The notes: generated by a model from the letters alone, not told the origin. Counted from the stretch's first letter, positions 1-6,323 are shown. The stretch is 12,416 nucleotides of DNA from Clostridia bacterium (GCA_017481185.1 JAFUPO010000006.1:1-12416), one strand, 5' to 3'. Made by a program: numbers and translations.

Positions 1-1
1 G

Positions 2-547
2 CGGTCCATCAAGAAGGCTGCCGGTGAGTTGGACAGCGTCAACTACGAAGAGATCACCTATGAAGGCTATGCCCCCGGCGGCGTGGCTGTGATCGTTGAG
101 GTCATCACCGACAACCGCAACCGTGCTGCCAGCGATATTCGCCACTGCTTCGCCAAGAACGGCGGCAACCTGGGCACCACTGGCTCCGTGAACTATATGT
201 TCGACGAGAAGGGCCTGATCGTTGTGGAGCGCACGCCCGACAGCGATGAGGACGAAGTGATGATGATGGCGCTGGATGCTGGCGCTGAGGACATGAAGGC
301 GCTGGACGATGCCTTTGAAATCTACACCGCTCCTGCGGACTTCTCCGCCGTGCGCGAAAACCTGGAAGGCCAGGGCATGACCTTCATCTCCGCCGAGGTG
401 CAGATGATCCCCCAGAACACCGTGGCCATCGAGGATCCCGAGGTGCTCAAGAACGTGCAGAAGCTTCTTGAAATGCTGGATGATAACGATGACGTTCAGG
501 AAGTGTATCACAACGCTGAGCTGCCTGAAGAAGACGAAGAAGAATAA
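2..547 (+). CDS. yebC: YebC/PmpR (TACO1) family protein, 5' end missing
   Basis: This is the C-terminal 181 residues of a YebC/PmpR-family protein. The reading frame is open from base 2, so the gene begins before the window; an internal TTG at 29 is not the start. The family is usually about 240-250 residues, so roughly 60-65 N-terminal residues are missing. Seen directly: the family segment AAGELDSVNYEEITYEGYAP followed by GGVAVIVEVITDNRNR, then FAKNGGNLGTTGSVNYMF, and a strongly acidic C-terminus. Members are described as DNA-binding regulators in some bacteria and as translation factors that ease ribosome stalling (bacterial and mitochondrial TACO1-like forms) in others. The sequence cannot say which role applies here. 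A hairpin lies 13 bases after the stop, and birA follows on the same strand. The identification is firm; the exact role is not. Confidence 0.95.
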   Translation, partial: RSIKKAAGELDSVNYEEITYEGYAPGGVAVIVEVITDNRNRAASDIRHCFAKNGGNLGTTGSVNYMFDEKGLIVVERTPDSDEDEVMMMALDAGAEDMKALDDAFEIYTAPADFSAVRENLEGQGMTFISAEVQMIPQNTVAIEDPEVLKNVQKLLEMLDDNDDVQEVYHNAELPEEDEEE

Positions 548-560
548 TTTTGTGTTTTCC

Positions 561-597
561 AGGGAGGGGATCTCTTGCATAAAGAGGTTCCCTCCCT
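561..597 (+). terminator. Hairpin after yebC, probable intrinsic terminator
   Basis: The arms at 561-576 and 582-597 can pair over 16 positions: AGGGAGGG with CCCTCCCT, then three pairs of which two are G-U wobbles, then CTCTT with AAGAG. The loop is five bases. The tail TTTGCACATTTTA is only moderately T-rich, so termination may be partial and birA could receive read-through. No convincing promoter for birA is visible between the hairpin and its start. Confidence 0.6.
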
Positions 598-621
598 TTG
601 CACATTTTAGGGGGGAACAGC

Positions 622-1392
622 GTGGAAACCTGGCAGAGGCTTTTGAAAACTGAATGGGCAGGCCGCCCCGAGGCTATCTGCAAAGAAACGATGCCCTCCA
701 CCAACACCTGCTTGAAGGAGGCGGCTAAACAGGGTGCGCCCGCCGGAACGGTGTGCCTGGCCCAGGCCCAGACCGCGGGCAAGGGCCGTTTGGGCCGCAG
801 CTGGTTTTCACCTCCCGGCAGGGGCCTGTGGGTGTCCGTATTGGCACGGCCCCAGATGCCCTTGGAGCGCTGGCCTCACCTGACCTTGGCCGCTGCCCTG
901 GCCATGGCAAAGGCTGTGGAAAATCAGGGCCTGGCCCCCCAGATCAAATGGCCCAACGACCTGGTGCTACAGGGCAAAAAGGTCTGCGGCGTGCTCCTTG
1001 AAATGGGGCCGGGTTTTGTGGTTATCGGCACGTGGCTGAACCTGCGCCCTGGCAGCTATCAGGAGGAATTGCAGGATAAAGCAGGCAGCCTGGAGGAGAT
1101 TTCCGGCCGCCCCATGGCGGGGGATGCGATCCTGGCCGATTACCTGTATCACCTGGAAAAGGCTTTGCAGGCCTTGGAACAACGAGGCCTGGCAGGCATC
1201 CGGGACGAGTATGAAAAGCGCAGCTGCACCCTGGGCCGCGATGTGGTGGTCTCCGGGGGCATGGACGCCCGGGGCCGGGCAGAAGCGCTGGATGAAGACG
1301 GCGCCTTGATTCTCAAACTGGCAAACGGCGACACCTGCCGGGTGCTGGCAGGGGATGTGTCCGTCCGGGGCGTGATGGGGTATGCAGAATGA
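622..1392 (+). CDS. birA: Biotin--[acetyl-CoA-carboxylase] ligase, catalytic-only form
   Basis: This cytosolic enzyme makes biotinyl-5'-AMP and transfers biotin to the carrier protein of acetyl-CoA carboxylase and similar enzymes. The GTG start at 622 is preferred because AGGGGGGAA (609-617) sits just upstream; it gives 256 residues. The frame is also open from an upstream ATG at 598, but that lacks a ribosome site. Motifs: STNTCLKEAA (26-35); the adenylate-binding loop GKGRLGRSW (53-61); KWPNDL (109-114) with the catalytic-type lysine; KVCGVLLEM (120-128); and a C-terminal SH3-like BPL_C domain (about 206-252, ending AGDVSVRG). There is no N-terminal helix-turn-helix, so it should not repress biotin genes directly. 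Oddity: the usual G-[IAV]-G-[IL]-N motif reads GTWLN (136-140). The stop overlaps the acpS start by four bases (ATGA), so the two are probably translationally coupled. Confidence 0.93.
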   Translation: METWQRLLKTEWAGRPEAICKETMPSTNTCLKEAAKQGAPAGTVCLAQAQTAGKGRLGRSWFSPPGRGLWVSVLARPQMPLERWPHLTLAAALAMAKAVENQGLAPQIKWPNDLVLQGKKVCGVLLEMGPGFVVIGTWLNLRPGSYQEELQDKAGSLEEISGRPMAGDAILADYLYHLEKALQALEQRGLAGIRDEYEKRSCTLGRDVVVSGGMDARGRAEALDEDGALILKLANGDTCRVLAGDVSVRGVMGYAE

Positions 1393-1756
1393 TTAAGGGC
1401 ATCGGGTTGGATCTGTGCGGCGTGGGCCGCATGGAGCCCCTTGTCAACGAGGGGCGCTTTCTGGAGAAATATTACACCCCCGCCGAGCGGGCGTACCTTT
1501 CGGGCCGGGGGCAGATGGCGGCAGCCTCAGCCGCCGGGATGTACGCCGCTAAGGAAGCCTTTTTAAAGGCTGTGGGCACGGGCCTTTCCGGGCGGCGCTG
1601 AACGAGATCGAAGTATGCCATGGGGAGATGGGGCAGCCTTATCTCACTCTCCATGGCCGGGCGGCGGCGCTGGCCCAGGGCATGACCTGCTTTGTGACCA
1701 TCACCCACGAGGGGGATATGGCCGCCGCCGCTGTGATCCTGGAAGGGGGCGCTTAA
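1389..1756 (+). pseudogene. acpS: Holo-[acyl-carrier-protein] synthase, frame broken by one missing base
   Basis: AcpS transfers 4'-phosphopantetheine from CoA to a serine of apo-ACP, which is essential for fatty acid synthesis. The first frame (1389-1601) gives MIKGIGLDLCGVGRM with the metal-binding Asp8, then AAKEAFLKAVGTGLSG with the conserved Glu56, and then runs into an early stop. The continuation lies in the next frame from about 1592 to the TAA at 1754: AALNEIEV, then LTLHGRAAALAQ and VTITHEGDMAAAAVILEGG, the normal AcpS C-terminus. Restoring one G to the GGG run at 1590-1592 joins them into GTGLSGAALNEIEV and a protein of about 122 residues, normal for the family. No slippery heptamer is evident at the break. 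A sequencing or assembly error is more likely than true loss, because acpS is usually essential. ATG overlaps the birA stop, and nnr follows directly. Confidence 0.9.
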
Positions 1757-3184
1757 ATGATCCGCACCATTTCACCCAAGGCCATGCAGGCCTATGAGCA
1801 AAAGATTATGCAGCAAACCGGCCTGCCGGGGCTCCTTTTGATGGAGCACGCCTCCCGGGCGGTGGCGGAGCAGCTGGATAAAAGCCTGTATACCCTTTTC
1901 CTCTGCGGCCCAGGCAACAACGGGGGCGATGGCTTTGCCGCAGCCCGGCTGTTTCACCTGGCTGGAGGCCAATGCGAGGTGTGGCGGCTGCCTGGAGAAT
2001 TAAAGGGCGACGCCCTTACAAACTGGCAATTGCTTCAGGCCCTGTGCCCTCGGGTGAAGCTGTGTGAACTGACGGCACTGCAAGCCTTTCCGCCCCAAAC
2101 GGCGCAGATCGTGGATGCCCTTTTCGGCACCGGGCTTGACAGGCCCCTTACCGGCCTGCCCCTGGAATGGGTCAGGCAGATCAACGCATCCCATCTGCCG
2201 GTCATCGCTGTAGACATCCCTTCCGGCCTTTCCGGCCAGACGGGGCAGATCATGGGCGAAGCGGTGAAGGCGACGAAAACGGTGACCTTCCATCGGCCCA
2301 AGGATGGGCTCTATCTGGCCCAGGGGCGGTCGCACACGGGGGAAATCATCATCGCGCCCATCTTTTTACCCCAGGGGGAAGCGGAGGGCTATGACATCCT
2401 GGAGGCCGCCGATATTTCCCAATGGCTTCCCCCCCGCAAGCGTGACAGCCATAAGGGGGATTACGGCCGGGTGCTGATCCGGGCAGGCTCCCCCAACATG
2501 GCGGGGGCGGCGGGCCTTTGCGCCCAGGCAGCCCTGCGCACGGGCGCTGGCCTGGTCACCGTCTGCTGTGATGAAACCACTGCCCTCACCGTTCATACCT
2601 TAGCCCCCTGCGCCACCTGCTGCGATGAAAGCGCCCGCCCCCAGGCGGATGTGATGGCCGCCGGGCCGGGGCTGGGCCAGGGGGGCGAGGACTTCTTAAA
2701 GGAAATGCGCGCCTGCGAAAAGCCCTGCATCTGGGATGCGGACGCTTTGAACTGGCTTGCCCGCCAGGAAAGCTGCGCCCTGCCCGCCCATCACTTTGCC
2801 ACCCCTCACCCTGGGGAGGCGGCCCGGCTTTTGGGCTGCACCCCTCAACAGGTGGAATTTGACCGCCCGGCAGCCCTCAGGGCCCTGTATAAAAAACTGG
2901 GCTGCACCGTGATCTTAAAGGGCGCTGTGACCCTGATCATTTCCCATGAGGGCAAAGCCATGAACCTGCGGGGCACCCCGGCCATGGCCAAGGGCGGCTC
3001 GGGAGACGCCCTTACGGGCATCCTTGCGGCCTTAGCAGCCAAGGGGCTTTCGCCCCTGCGCACCGCTCAACTGGCCTGCCTCCTTCATGGCATGGCCGGG
3101 GAGGCCGCAGCCCTAAAGCTGGGCGAAAACGCCGTCACCGCCATGGATCTGATCGACTGCTTAGGAAAGGAAATGACCCCATGA
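1757..3184 (+). CDS. nnr: Bifunctional NAD(P)H-hydrate epimerase / ADP-dependent dehydratase
   Basis: This enzyme repairs hydrated NADH and NADPH (NAD(P)HX). The N-terminal YjeF_N domain epimerises R-NADHX, and the C-terminal ribokinase-like domain dehydrates S-NADHX using ADP. The ATG at 1757 directly follows the acpS stop, and GGAAGGGGG (1741-1749) is a good ribosome site; length is 475 residues. N-domain (about 1-215): GPGNNGGDGF (51-60), DALFGTG (120-126), AVDIPSGLSG (151-160). C-domain (about 220-470): KGDYG (233-237), GAGLVTV (263-269), DADALN (327-332), ATPHPGE (348-354), VILKG (385-389), and GTPAMAKGGSGDALTG (406-421), where Asp417 of GSGD is the expected catalytic base. Both active sites look intact. 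Pairing of acpS with nnr is common in Firmicutes. The stop overlaps the next start (ATGA). Confidence is high. Confidence 0.95.
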   Translation: MIRTISPKAMQAYEQKIMQQTGLPGLLLMEHASRAVAEQLDKSLYTLFLCGPGNNGGDGFAAARLFHLAGGQCEVWRLPGELKGDALTNWQLLQALCPRVKLCELTALQAFPPQTAQIVDALFGTGLDRPLTGLPLEWVRQINASHLPVIAVDIPSGLSGQTGQIMGEAVKATKTVTFHRPKDGLYLAQGRSHTGEIIIAPIFLPQGEAEGYDILEAADISQWLPPRKRDSHKGDYGRVLIRAGSPNMAGAAGLCAQAALRTGAGLVTVCCDETTALTVHTLAPCATCCDESARPQADVMAAGPGLGQGGEDFLKEMRACEKPCIWDADALNWLARQESCALPAHHFATPHPGEAARLLGCTPQQVEFDRPAALRALYKKLGCTVILKGAVTLIISHEGKAMNLRGTPAMAKGGSGDALTGILAALAAKGLSPLRTAQLACLLHGMAGEAAALKLGENAVTAMDLIDCLGKEMTP

Positions 3185-3726
3185 ACATCCGCAATTATCG
3201 CAAGCTTTTTAAGTATGAGGAGAGCGTGGATCCCCAAACCGGCAAGACCAAGCGCAAAACCATTTACGTGGGCGATTATTACACCCTGGGCCTGGATGAA
3301 CAGGGCCGCAAAAAGCTTTCTCGCAACATGGCGATTATGTGGTTTCCAGCTGTGGCAGCCTTTATCGCCGGAGGCATGATGAACACCTCCTCCAGCCACT
3401 GCCTGTGGGTCAGCCCCTTTTATATGCTCCAGGTGGTGCCCCTGGTGTATTGGCTGGTGGGCTGGCTTTCCTGCCTGAAAATGCCGGAGAAGCTTACCGA
3501 ACTGCAAAAGCGCGAAAACATATTGAGCCTCAAAAATTCCGGCCTGGGCCTGGGGGTATTGGGCGGCTTGGCCATCATTGGCGACTGCATCCTGGGCTTC
3601 ACCCAGGGCTGGCTCCAGGGCCCCGGCCCCGAGGCGCTGTTTATGGCCCTGTGCCTCATCAGCGCCACCTGCGGCTTCTGGCTGTACGCCACAATTCATA
3701 GGCTGAAAATTGAAGTGGTGAAGTAA
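3181..3726 (+). CDS. Unrecognised four-helix membrane protein
   Basis: I do not recognise this 181-residue protein. Its ATG overlaps the nnr stop by four bases, so it is very likely the last gene of the birA-acpS-nnr operon. The first 48 residues are polar and basic, with KYEESVDPQTGKTKRKTIYV then GDYY, and look like a cytoplasmic domain. Four likely membrane helices follow: about 50-67, 75-99, 121-140 and 151-172. The loop between helices 2 and 3 (100-119, KMPEKLTELQKREN) is charged and may be a short amphipathic helix. There is no signal peptide, catalytic motif or metal-binding cluster. A coupled start argues that it is a real gene, but being in the operon does not show a link to biotin, ACP or NADHX metabolism. 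The coding sequence has the same GC-rich character as its upstream neighbours. Long open frames on the opposite strand here are shadows. Confidence 0.8.
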   Translation: MNIRNYRKLFKYEESVDPQTGKTKRKTIYVGDYYTLGLDEQGRKKLSRNMAIMWFPAVAAFIAGGMMNTSSSHCLWVSPFYMLQVVPLVYWLVGWLSCLKMPEKLTELQKRENILSLKNSGLGLGVLGGLAIIGDCILGFTQGWLQGPGPEALFMALCLISATCGFWLYATIHRLKIEVVK

Positions 3727-3739
3727 AGAATGGAGATAT

Positions 3740-3781
3740 GCGAGAACCCTTTCCTTTTTCGCAAAAGGAAAGGGTTCTCGC
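3740..3781. repeat. Long perfect inverted repeat at the left edge of the AT-rich island
   Basis: The arms at 3741-3758 and 3763-3780 are perfect 18-base reverse complements (CGAGAACCCTTTCCTTTT) around the loop TCGC. One further pair (3740/3781) extends it, and GGAGA (3732-3736) can pair with TCTCC (3784-3788) across a small internal loop. It begins 14 bases after the stop of the preceding gene. It could end transcription of that operon, but no T-run follows on the plus strand, so it may instead be a dispersed hairpin repeat. A degenerate partner lies near 6471. Confidence 0.7.
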
Positions 3782-3838
3782 GCTCTCCTAAAGGAAAACG
3801 ATTAAAACCGCAGATGAAACGGCCTGTAAACAACGCGA

Positions 3839-3873
3839 AAAAGAGGCTGCCGAGAATTTCAGCAGCCTCTTTT
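3839..3873 (-). terminator. Intrinsic terminator of the Ig-domain gene
   Basis: A perfect 12-bp stem pairs AAAAGAGGCTGC (3839-3850) with its complement at 3862-3873 around an 11-base loop. Read on the minus strand, the stem ends in a run of five T (plus-strand A at 3838-3842). It begins 3 bases past the stop codon of the minus-strand gene at 3877, as expected for an intrinsic terminator. Confidence 0.85.
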
Positions 3874-3876
3874 GCA

Positions 3877-5328
3877 TTAGTTGATTCTGAAAGACCATGT
3901 TTCTTGGAGATAGGAGGGGATGTGATAGCTGCTTCCGTCGGAAAGCTCAACGCCGGTAATAGTCACAACAATTTTGGAAGCATAGCCAACACCGGAAGAA
4001 TTGCGCTTGATCGTTTTGGTTTTGCCGGGCTTAATGGTAACATTATCGCCAAGGTTGTAGCTTCCTTCTTTAATAAGAGCGCCATTGTAGGTGTAGAGCT
4101 CAAGATCAAAATCAAAATTTTTAATCGTTAGCGTTTGAGTCTTGTTTTTAACAGTCAGCCCTAGGAGATTGGGTAAAAATCTACCTGTTCCAATGCTTTC
4201 CAAAGAGATAGGAACTGCAGGTTCCACCACAACTTTAACGGAACTGCTGGCGCCGCTGCCATCTTTAGCGGTTGCTGTAATGATAGCTGTGCCGGCACGT
4301 TCGGCGGTAATTTTGCCGGTTTCACTTACGGAGGCTATCTCGGGGGCGGACGAGCTCCATTCAATTTCCTTGTTGGTTGCGTCTGAAGGAGAAATGGTAA
4401 CACTGATGTCTTTTGTTTTGTCGGGGAACAAAGAAATACGTTTGGTTTGGCTGAGCTTCACTTTTTTTACAGCCTGAGTAACAGTAACTGCACAGGAAGC
4501 GTTGATTTCACTGCCATCTGCGGCAGTCGCAGTAATGGTGGCGGTGCCAACGCTCTTGGCGGTAACCTTACCTTTCTTGTCTACTTTGGCAACGTCAGGG
4601 TTTGAGGAGGACCAGCTGACTCCCTTGTTTGTTGCACTTTCAGGCCCAACGGTGGCGGTGAGCTTCATGGTTTTGCCCTTGGCAATGGAAACAGCGGTAT
4701 GATCTAAGGTCACAGTTTCGCTGGGCTGGATGACTGTTACCTTGCAGGAGGCAGATTTGGTTTTGCCTTTGGTATCTGCTGGTTGATCGGAGGTGGCTGT
4801 GATGGTGGCTTTGCCTCCCGCTACAGCGGTAATGTTGCCCTTTTCATCCACCGTTGCAATGCTGGGGTCGCTGGAAGTCCAGGTAACCGTTTGATATTTG
4901 GCGTTTTCAGGATTAAGGGTAACGGATAATGCTACAGGTGCAGTGCCTGCGGCAAGGGTCAATTCTTCTTCGCTCAACGAGATGGCCTTTACCGGAGAAT
5001 ACACGCTTACAGGCAGATTGGCGGTCAGCTCCTGCCCCTTTTTGTATTTAAGCGTCAGCGTAATGACGGCTTCGCCTGCACCTTTGCCGGTGACCTTGCC
5101 GCTGGAGATGGAAGCGATGGATCTATCGGAGGTTTCCCATACTTTCTTTGTGATTTTTCCCCATTCTGAATCTCCTGTTACAGTATATTCGATTTTGACA
5201 GAGTTGCCTTTGGCTAGTTCCAGAGTATCGCTGGCAAAAGAAATGGACGCTTCTTGTGCGCAGGCAGCGGTGCATAGAACAACCACGAGTATGAGTGCTG
5301 CGAAAAATACAACAGTGAGGCGTTTCAT
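3877..5328 (-). CDS. Exported multi-domain protein with four Big_2-like Ig domains
   Basis: This is a 483-residue exported protein. The start follows AGGAGG (minus strand, 5335-5340) by six bases. Residues 1-24 form a Sec signal peptide: KR, a long hydrophobic core, then ACA before QEAS. A cysteine nearby gives a weak lipobox-like TAAC, but signal peptidase I cleavage is likelier. Four bacterial Ig-like (Big_2) repeats follow at about 27-110, 112-200, 204-285 and 288-368. Repeats 2-4 each have W[TS]SS(D/N/A)P-(S/D/E)-(I/V)A-V, then G-(I/V)TA, then G-A-ITAT; repeat 1 is more divergent (VWETSDRSIASI). Residues 370-483 form a separate beta-rich region ending WSFRIN, which I cannot name. There is no LPXTG, SLH or GW anchor, so surface attachment is unproven. 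Big_2 domains usually act as adhesive or spacer modules. The gene lies 55 bases behind the small exported-protein gene with no terminator between, probably as an operon. It is more AT-rich than the operons on either side. Confidence 0.88.
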   Translation of the reverse strand: MKRLTVVFFAALILVVVLCTAACAQEASISFASDTLELAKGNSVKIEYTVTGDSEWGKITKKVWETSDRSIASISSGKVTGKGAGEAVITLTLKYKKGQELTANLPVSVYSPVKAISLSEEELTLAAGTAPVALSVTLNPENAKYQTVTWTSSDPSIATVDEKGNITAVAGGKATITATSDQPADTKGKTKSASCKVTVIQPSETVTLDHTAVSIAKGKTMKLTATVGPESATNKGVSWSSSNPDVAKVDKKGKVTAKSVGTATITATAADGSEINASCAVTVTQAVKKVKLSQTKRISLFPDKTKDISVTISPSDATNKEIEWSSSAPEIASVSETGKITAERAGTAIITATAKDGSGASSSVKVVVEPAVPISLESIGTGRFLPNLLGLTVKNKTQTLTIKNFDFDLELYTYNGALIKEGSYNLGDNVTIKPGKTKTIKRNSSGVGYASKIVVTITGVELSDGSSYHIPSYLQETWSFRIN

Positions 5329-5383
5329 GAGTACCCTCCTAAGCTTTATTAAAATACTCTACCGGAAAAAAGCGCGATACTGT

Positions 5384-5866
5384 TCAATTACCTACAAGCT
5401 CCTTTAATTCAGAGAAAGCATCGTACACTGCGCTGGAATCGTTTTTTTCAAATTCTTCAAATACTTCCTCTAGAATAAACTCACTCATGAGCGAAGAAGC
5501 AAGACCGTCGAAAATAGTATAGACAGCTCGTTTTTCGCTGGGAGAGAAAGCGATGACGACAGAGTCATTATCGCCTTCCCACAGAGAACCTACGATGGAG
5601 TCAGTAATTCCTACATAGCTTGCATCTCCGATGGTAATGCCGAGGTTTTTAACTTCTTCAAATTGCTGTGCTTCGAGCAAGAGCAGGATGGAAAGCATGG
5701 CTCTATTTGCTTCGGTTGAATACCATTTGTTGGCAGAACGGTTAAAAATGGAGGCTAATTCCACGTCGAACTGAACCGCATTCTCGTTGGATTCAGCCAG
5801 TACTGGCGCAGGAAAGCATAGCAGAATGGTGGACAGACACAAAATGAGAGCAAGAGATTTTTTCAT
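5384..5866 (-). CDS. Small exported protein of unknown function
   Basis: This 160-residue protein does not belong to a family I recognise. GGGAGG (minus strand, 5875-5880) lies eight bases before the ATG. Residues 1-24 are a clear Sec signal peptide: KK, the hydrophobic stretch LALILCLSTILLCF, and VLA before ES, giving a mature protein of about 136 residues. The mature part starts with polar helix-like sequence including FNRSANKWYSTEANRAMLSILLLLEAQQFEEV (about 41-72). A segment with GDASYVGITDSIVGSLWEG and VVIAFSPSEKRAVYTIFDG (about 80-120) follows, and the C-terminus is acidic and helical. The mature protein has no cysteine, so disulfides are excluded, and no anchor is seen. It is the first gene after a near-consensus minus-strand promoter and is probably co-transcribed with the Ig-domain gene. 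The shared operon suggests, but does not show, that the two exported proteins work together. Confidence 0.82.
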   Translation of the reverse strand: MKKSLALILCLSTILLCFPAPVLAESNENAVQFDVELASIFNRSANKWYSTEANRAMLSILLLLEAQQFEEVKNLGITIGDASYVGITDSIVGSLWEGDNDSVVIAFSPSEKRAVYTIFDGLASSLMSEFILEEVFEEFEKNDSSAVYDAFSELKELVGN

Positions 5867-5895
5867 ACCAGATACCTCCCTCTACAAAATAAAAC

Positions 5896-5912
5896 AGGAA
5901 CTATTCTTCCTG
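5896..5912. promoter_or_regulatory. Operator-like palindrome, copy 1
   Basis: AGGAACTATTCTTCCTG matches copy 2 at 14 of 17 positions; only the central three bases differ. With flanks it forms ACAGGAA (5894-5900) and TTCCTGT (5907-5913), perfect 7-bp arms around six bases. It covers the predicted start of minus-strand transcription, just downstream of the -10 at 5915-5920, a classic repressor position. The neighbouring XRE protein is the likely ligand (inference). Confidence 0.75.
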
Positions 5913-5914
5913 TA

Positions 5915-5943
5915 ATTATGATACACTTCCTCCTCTTTGTCAA
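5915..5943 (-). promoter_or_regulatory. Near-consensus sigma-A promoter for the exported-protein genes
   Basis: On the minus strand a perfect -35 TTGACA (5938-5943) is followed after exactly 17 bases by -10 CATAAT (5915-5920, five of six matches). Transcription should start near 5908, leaving a leader of about 40 bases before the ATG at 5866. The promoter is flanked by the two operator copies. Such a strong promoter would be expected to need repression. Confidence 0.8.
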
Positions 5944-5950
5944 CGATATT

Positions 5951-5967
5951 AGGAACTAAAATTCCTG
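5951..5967. promoter_or_regulatory. Operator-like palindrome, copy 2
   Basis: AGGAACTAAAATTCCTG has 5-bp arms AGGAA/TTCCT around six bases, plus outer ATAT arms (5946-5949 and 5968-5971). Its centre is 55 bp from that of copy 1, about five helical turns, so both sites face the same side of the DNA. It lies 7 bases upstream of the minus-strand -35 and overlaps the probable plus-strand promoter of the regulator gene, which would allow autoregulation. Confidence 0.72.
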
Positions 5968-5974
5968 ATATAAG
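5966..5974 (+). promoter_or_regulatory. Possible extended -10 promoter of the XRE gene
   Basis: TGATATAAG fits an extended -10 (TGn followed by TATAAG, five of six matches). There is no good -35 at the right distance. Transcription would start near 5981, leaving a leader of only about a dozen bases before the ATG at 5994. Its first bases overlap operator copy 2, which fits autorepression. This is a weak prediction. Confidence 0.4.
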
Positions 5975-5993
5975 GCAAATAGGGGGAAGAAAG

Positions 5994-6320
5994 ATGTTGA
6001 TTACAGATTTTCGGGCTATTGGCAATAGGCTATTGGCCTTTCGTAAAAAAGCAGGTAAGACGCAGATGGAGCTGGCAGAGGCGGCCGGTCTGTCTGATCG
6101 GACCTATGCGGATATTGAAAGAGGCACGGTCAATATGCGCATTGAGACGCTTTTGAAAATCTGCGAAGCATTGCACATTACGCCGGATGATATTTTGACT
6201 CCGAACAGGGAAAAGGCTCTTGACAAGGAAGAAGTTTTGAAAAAACTGAGCGATTGCTCCGAAAGTCAGCAGCAAACAGCCCTGAAACTGCTGGAAGTGT
6301 ATCTCGGCTCTCTGCGATAG
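5994..6320 (+). CDS. XRE-family helix-turn-helix transcriptional regulator
   Basis: This is a 108-residue DNA-binding protein. The ATG at 5994 is chosen because AGGGGGAAGA (5981-5990) precedes it. The frame is open back to a TTG at 5937, but that would place coding sequence across operator copy 2 and has no ribosome site. Residues about 9-67 are a Cro/CI-type HTH: IGNRLLAFRKKAGKTQMELA, then EAAGLSDRTYADIERGTVNM and IETLLKICEALHITPDDIL. The last 40 residues (DKEEVLKKLSDCSESQQQTALKLLEVYLGSL) look helical and may serve dimerisation. There is no peptidase, sugar-binding or other sensor domain. It is divergent from the exported-protein pair and shares a promoter region with two matching palindromes, so it probably represses that operon and itself. 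No toxin gene adjoins it, and it is not a clear antitoxin. The 133-bp repeat follows 3 bases after its stop. Confidence 0.88.
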   Translation: MLITDFRAIGNRLLAFRKKAGKTQMELAEAAGLSDRTYADIERGTVNMRIETLLKICEALHITPDDILTPNREKALDKEEVLKKLSDCSESQQQTALKLLEVYLGSLR

Positions 6321-6323
6321 TAT

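Noticed and set aside
1584..1600. Programmed -1 frameshift in acpS (and likewise at 6730-6736 in mnmG)
   Set aside because: A -1 slip would restore both proteins, but neither site has a slippery heptamer with good re-pairing, and these families are not known to use recoding. One missing base is simpler.
3085..3699. Minus-strand open frame of 204 residues opposite the membrane-protein gene
   Set aside because: It is a GC-rich shadow, lacks a ribosome site and recognisable motifs, and overlaps a well-supported coupled gene.
4260..5100. Spaced repeats within the Ig-domain gene as a CRISPR or tandem-repeat array
   Set aside because: The repeats are divergent, lie in one continuous reading frame at the Ig-domain period, and encode the conserved G-A-ITAT strand.
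4142..5407. Three plus-strand open frames opposite the Ig-domain gene
   Set aside because: They arise from the repeated beta-strand codons of the Ig domains read backwards; none has a ribosome site or a plausible product.
5937..5993. TTG at 5937 as the start of the XRE protein
   Set aside because: It lies in the -35 region of the minus-strand promoter, would code across operator copy 2, and has no ribosome site, whereas the ATG at 5994 has a good one.
5384..6320. XRE gene plus neighbouring small gene as a toxin-antitoxin pair
   Set aside because: The small protein has a clear signal peptide and is divergent from, not co-directional with, the regulator; no toxin-family motif is present.
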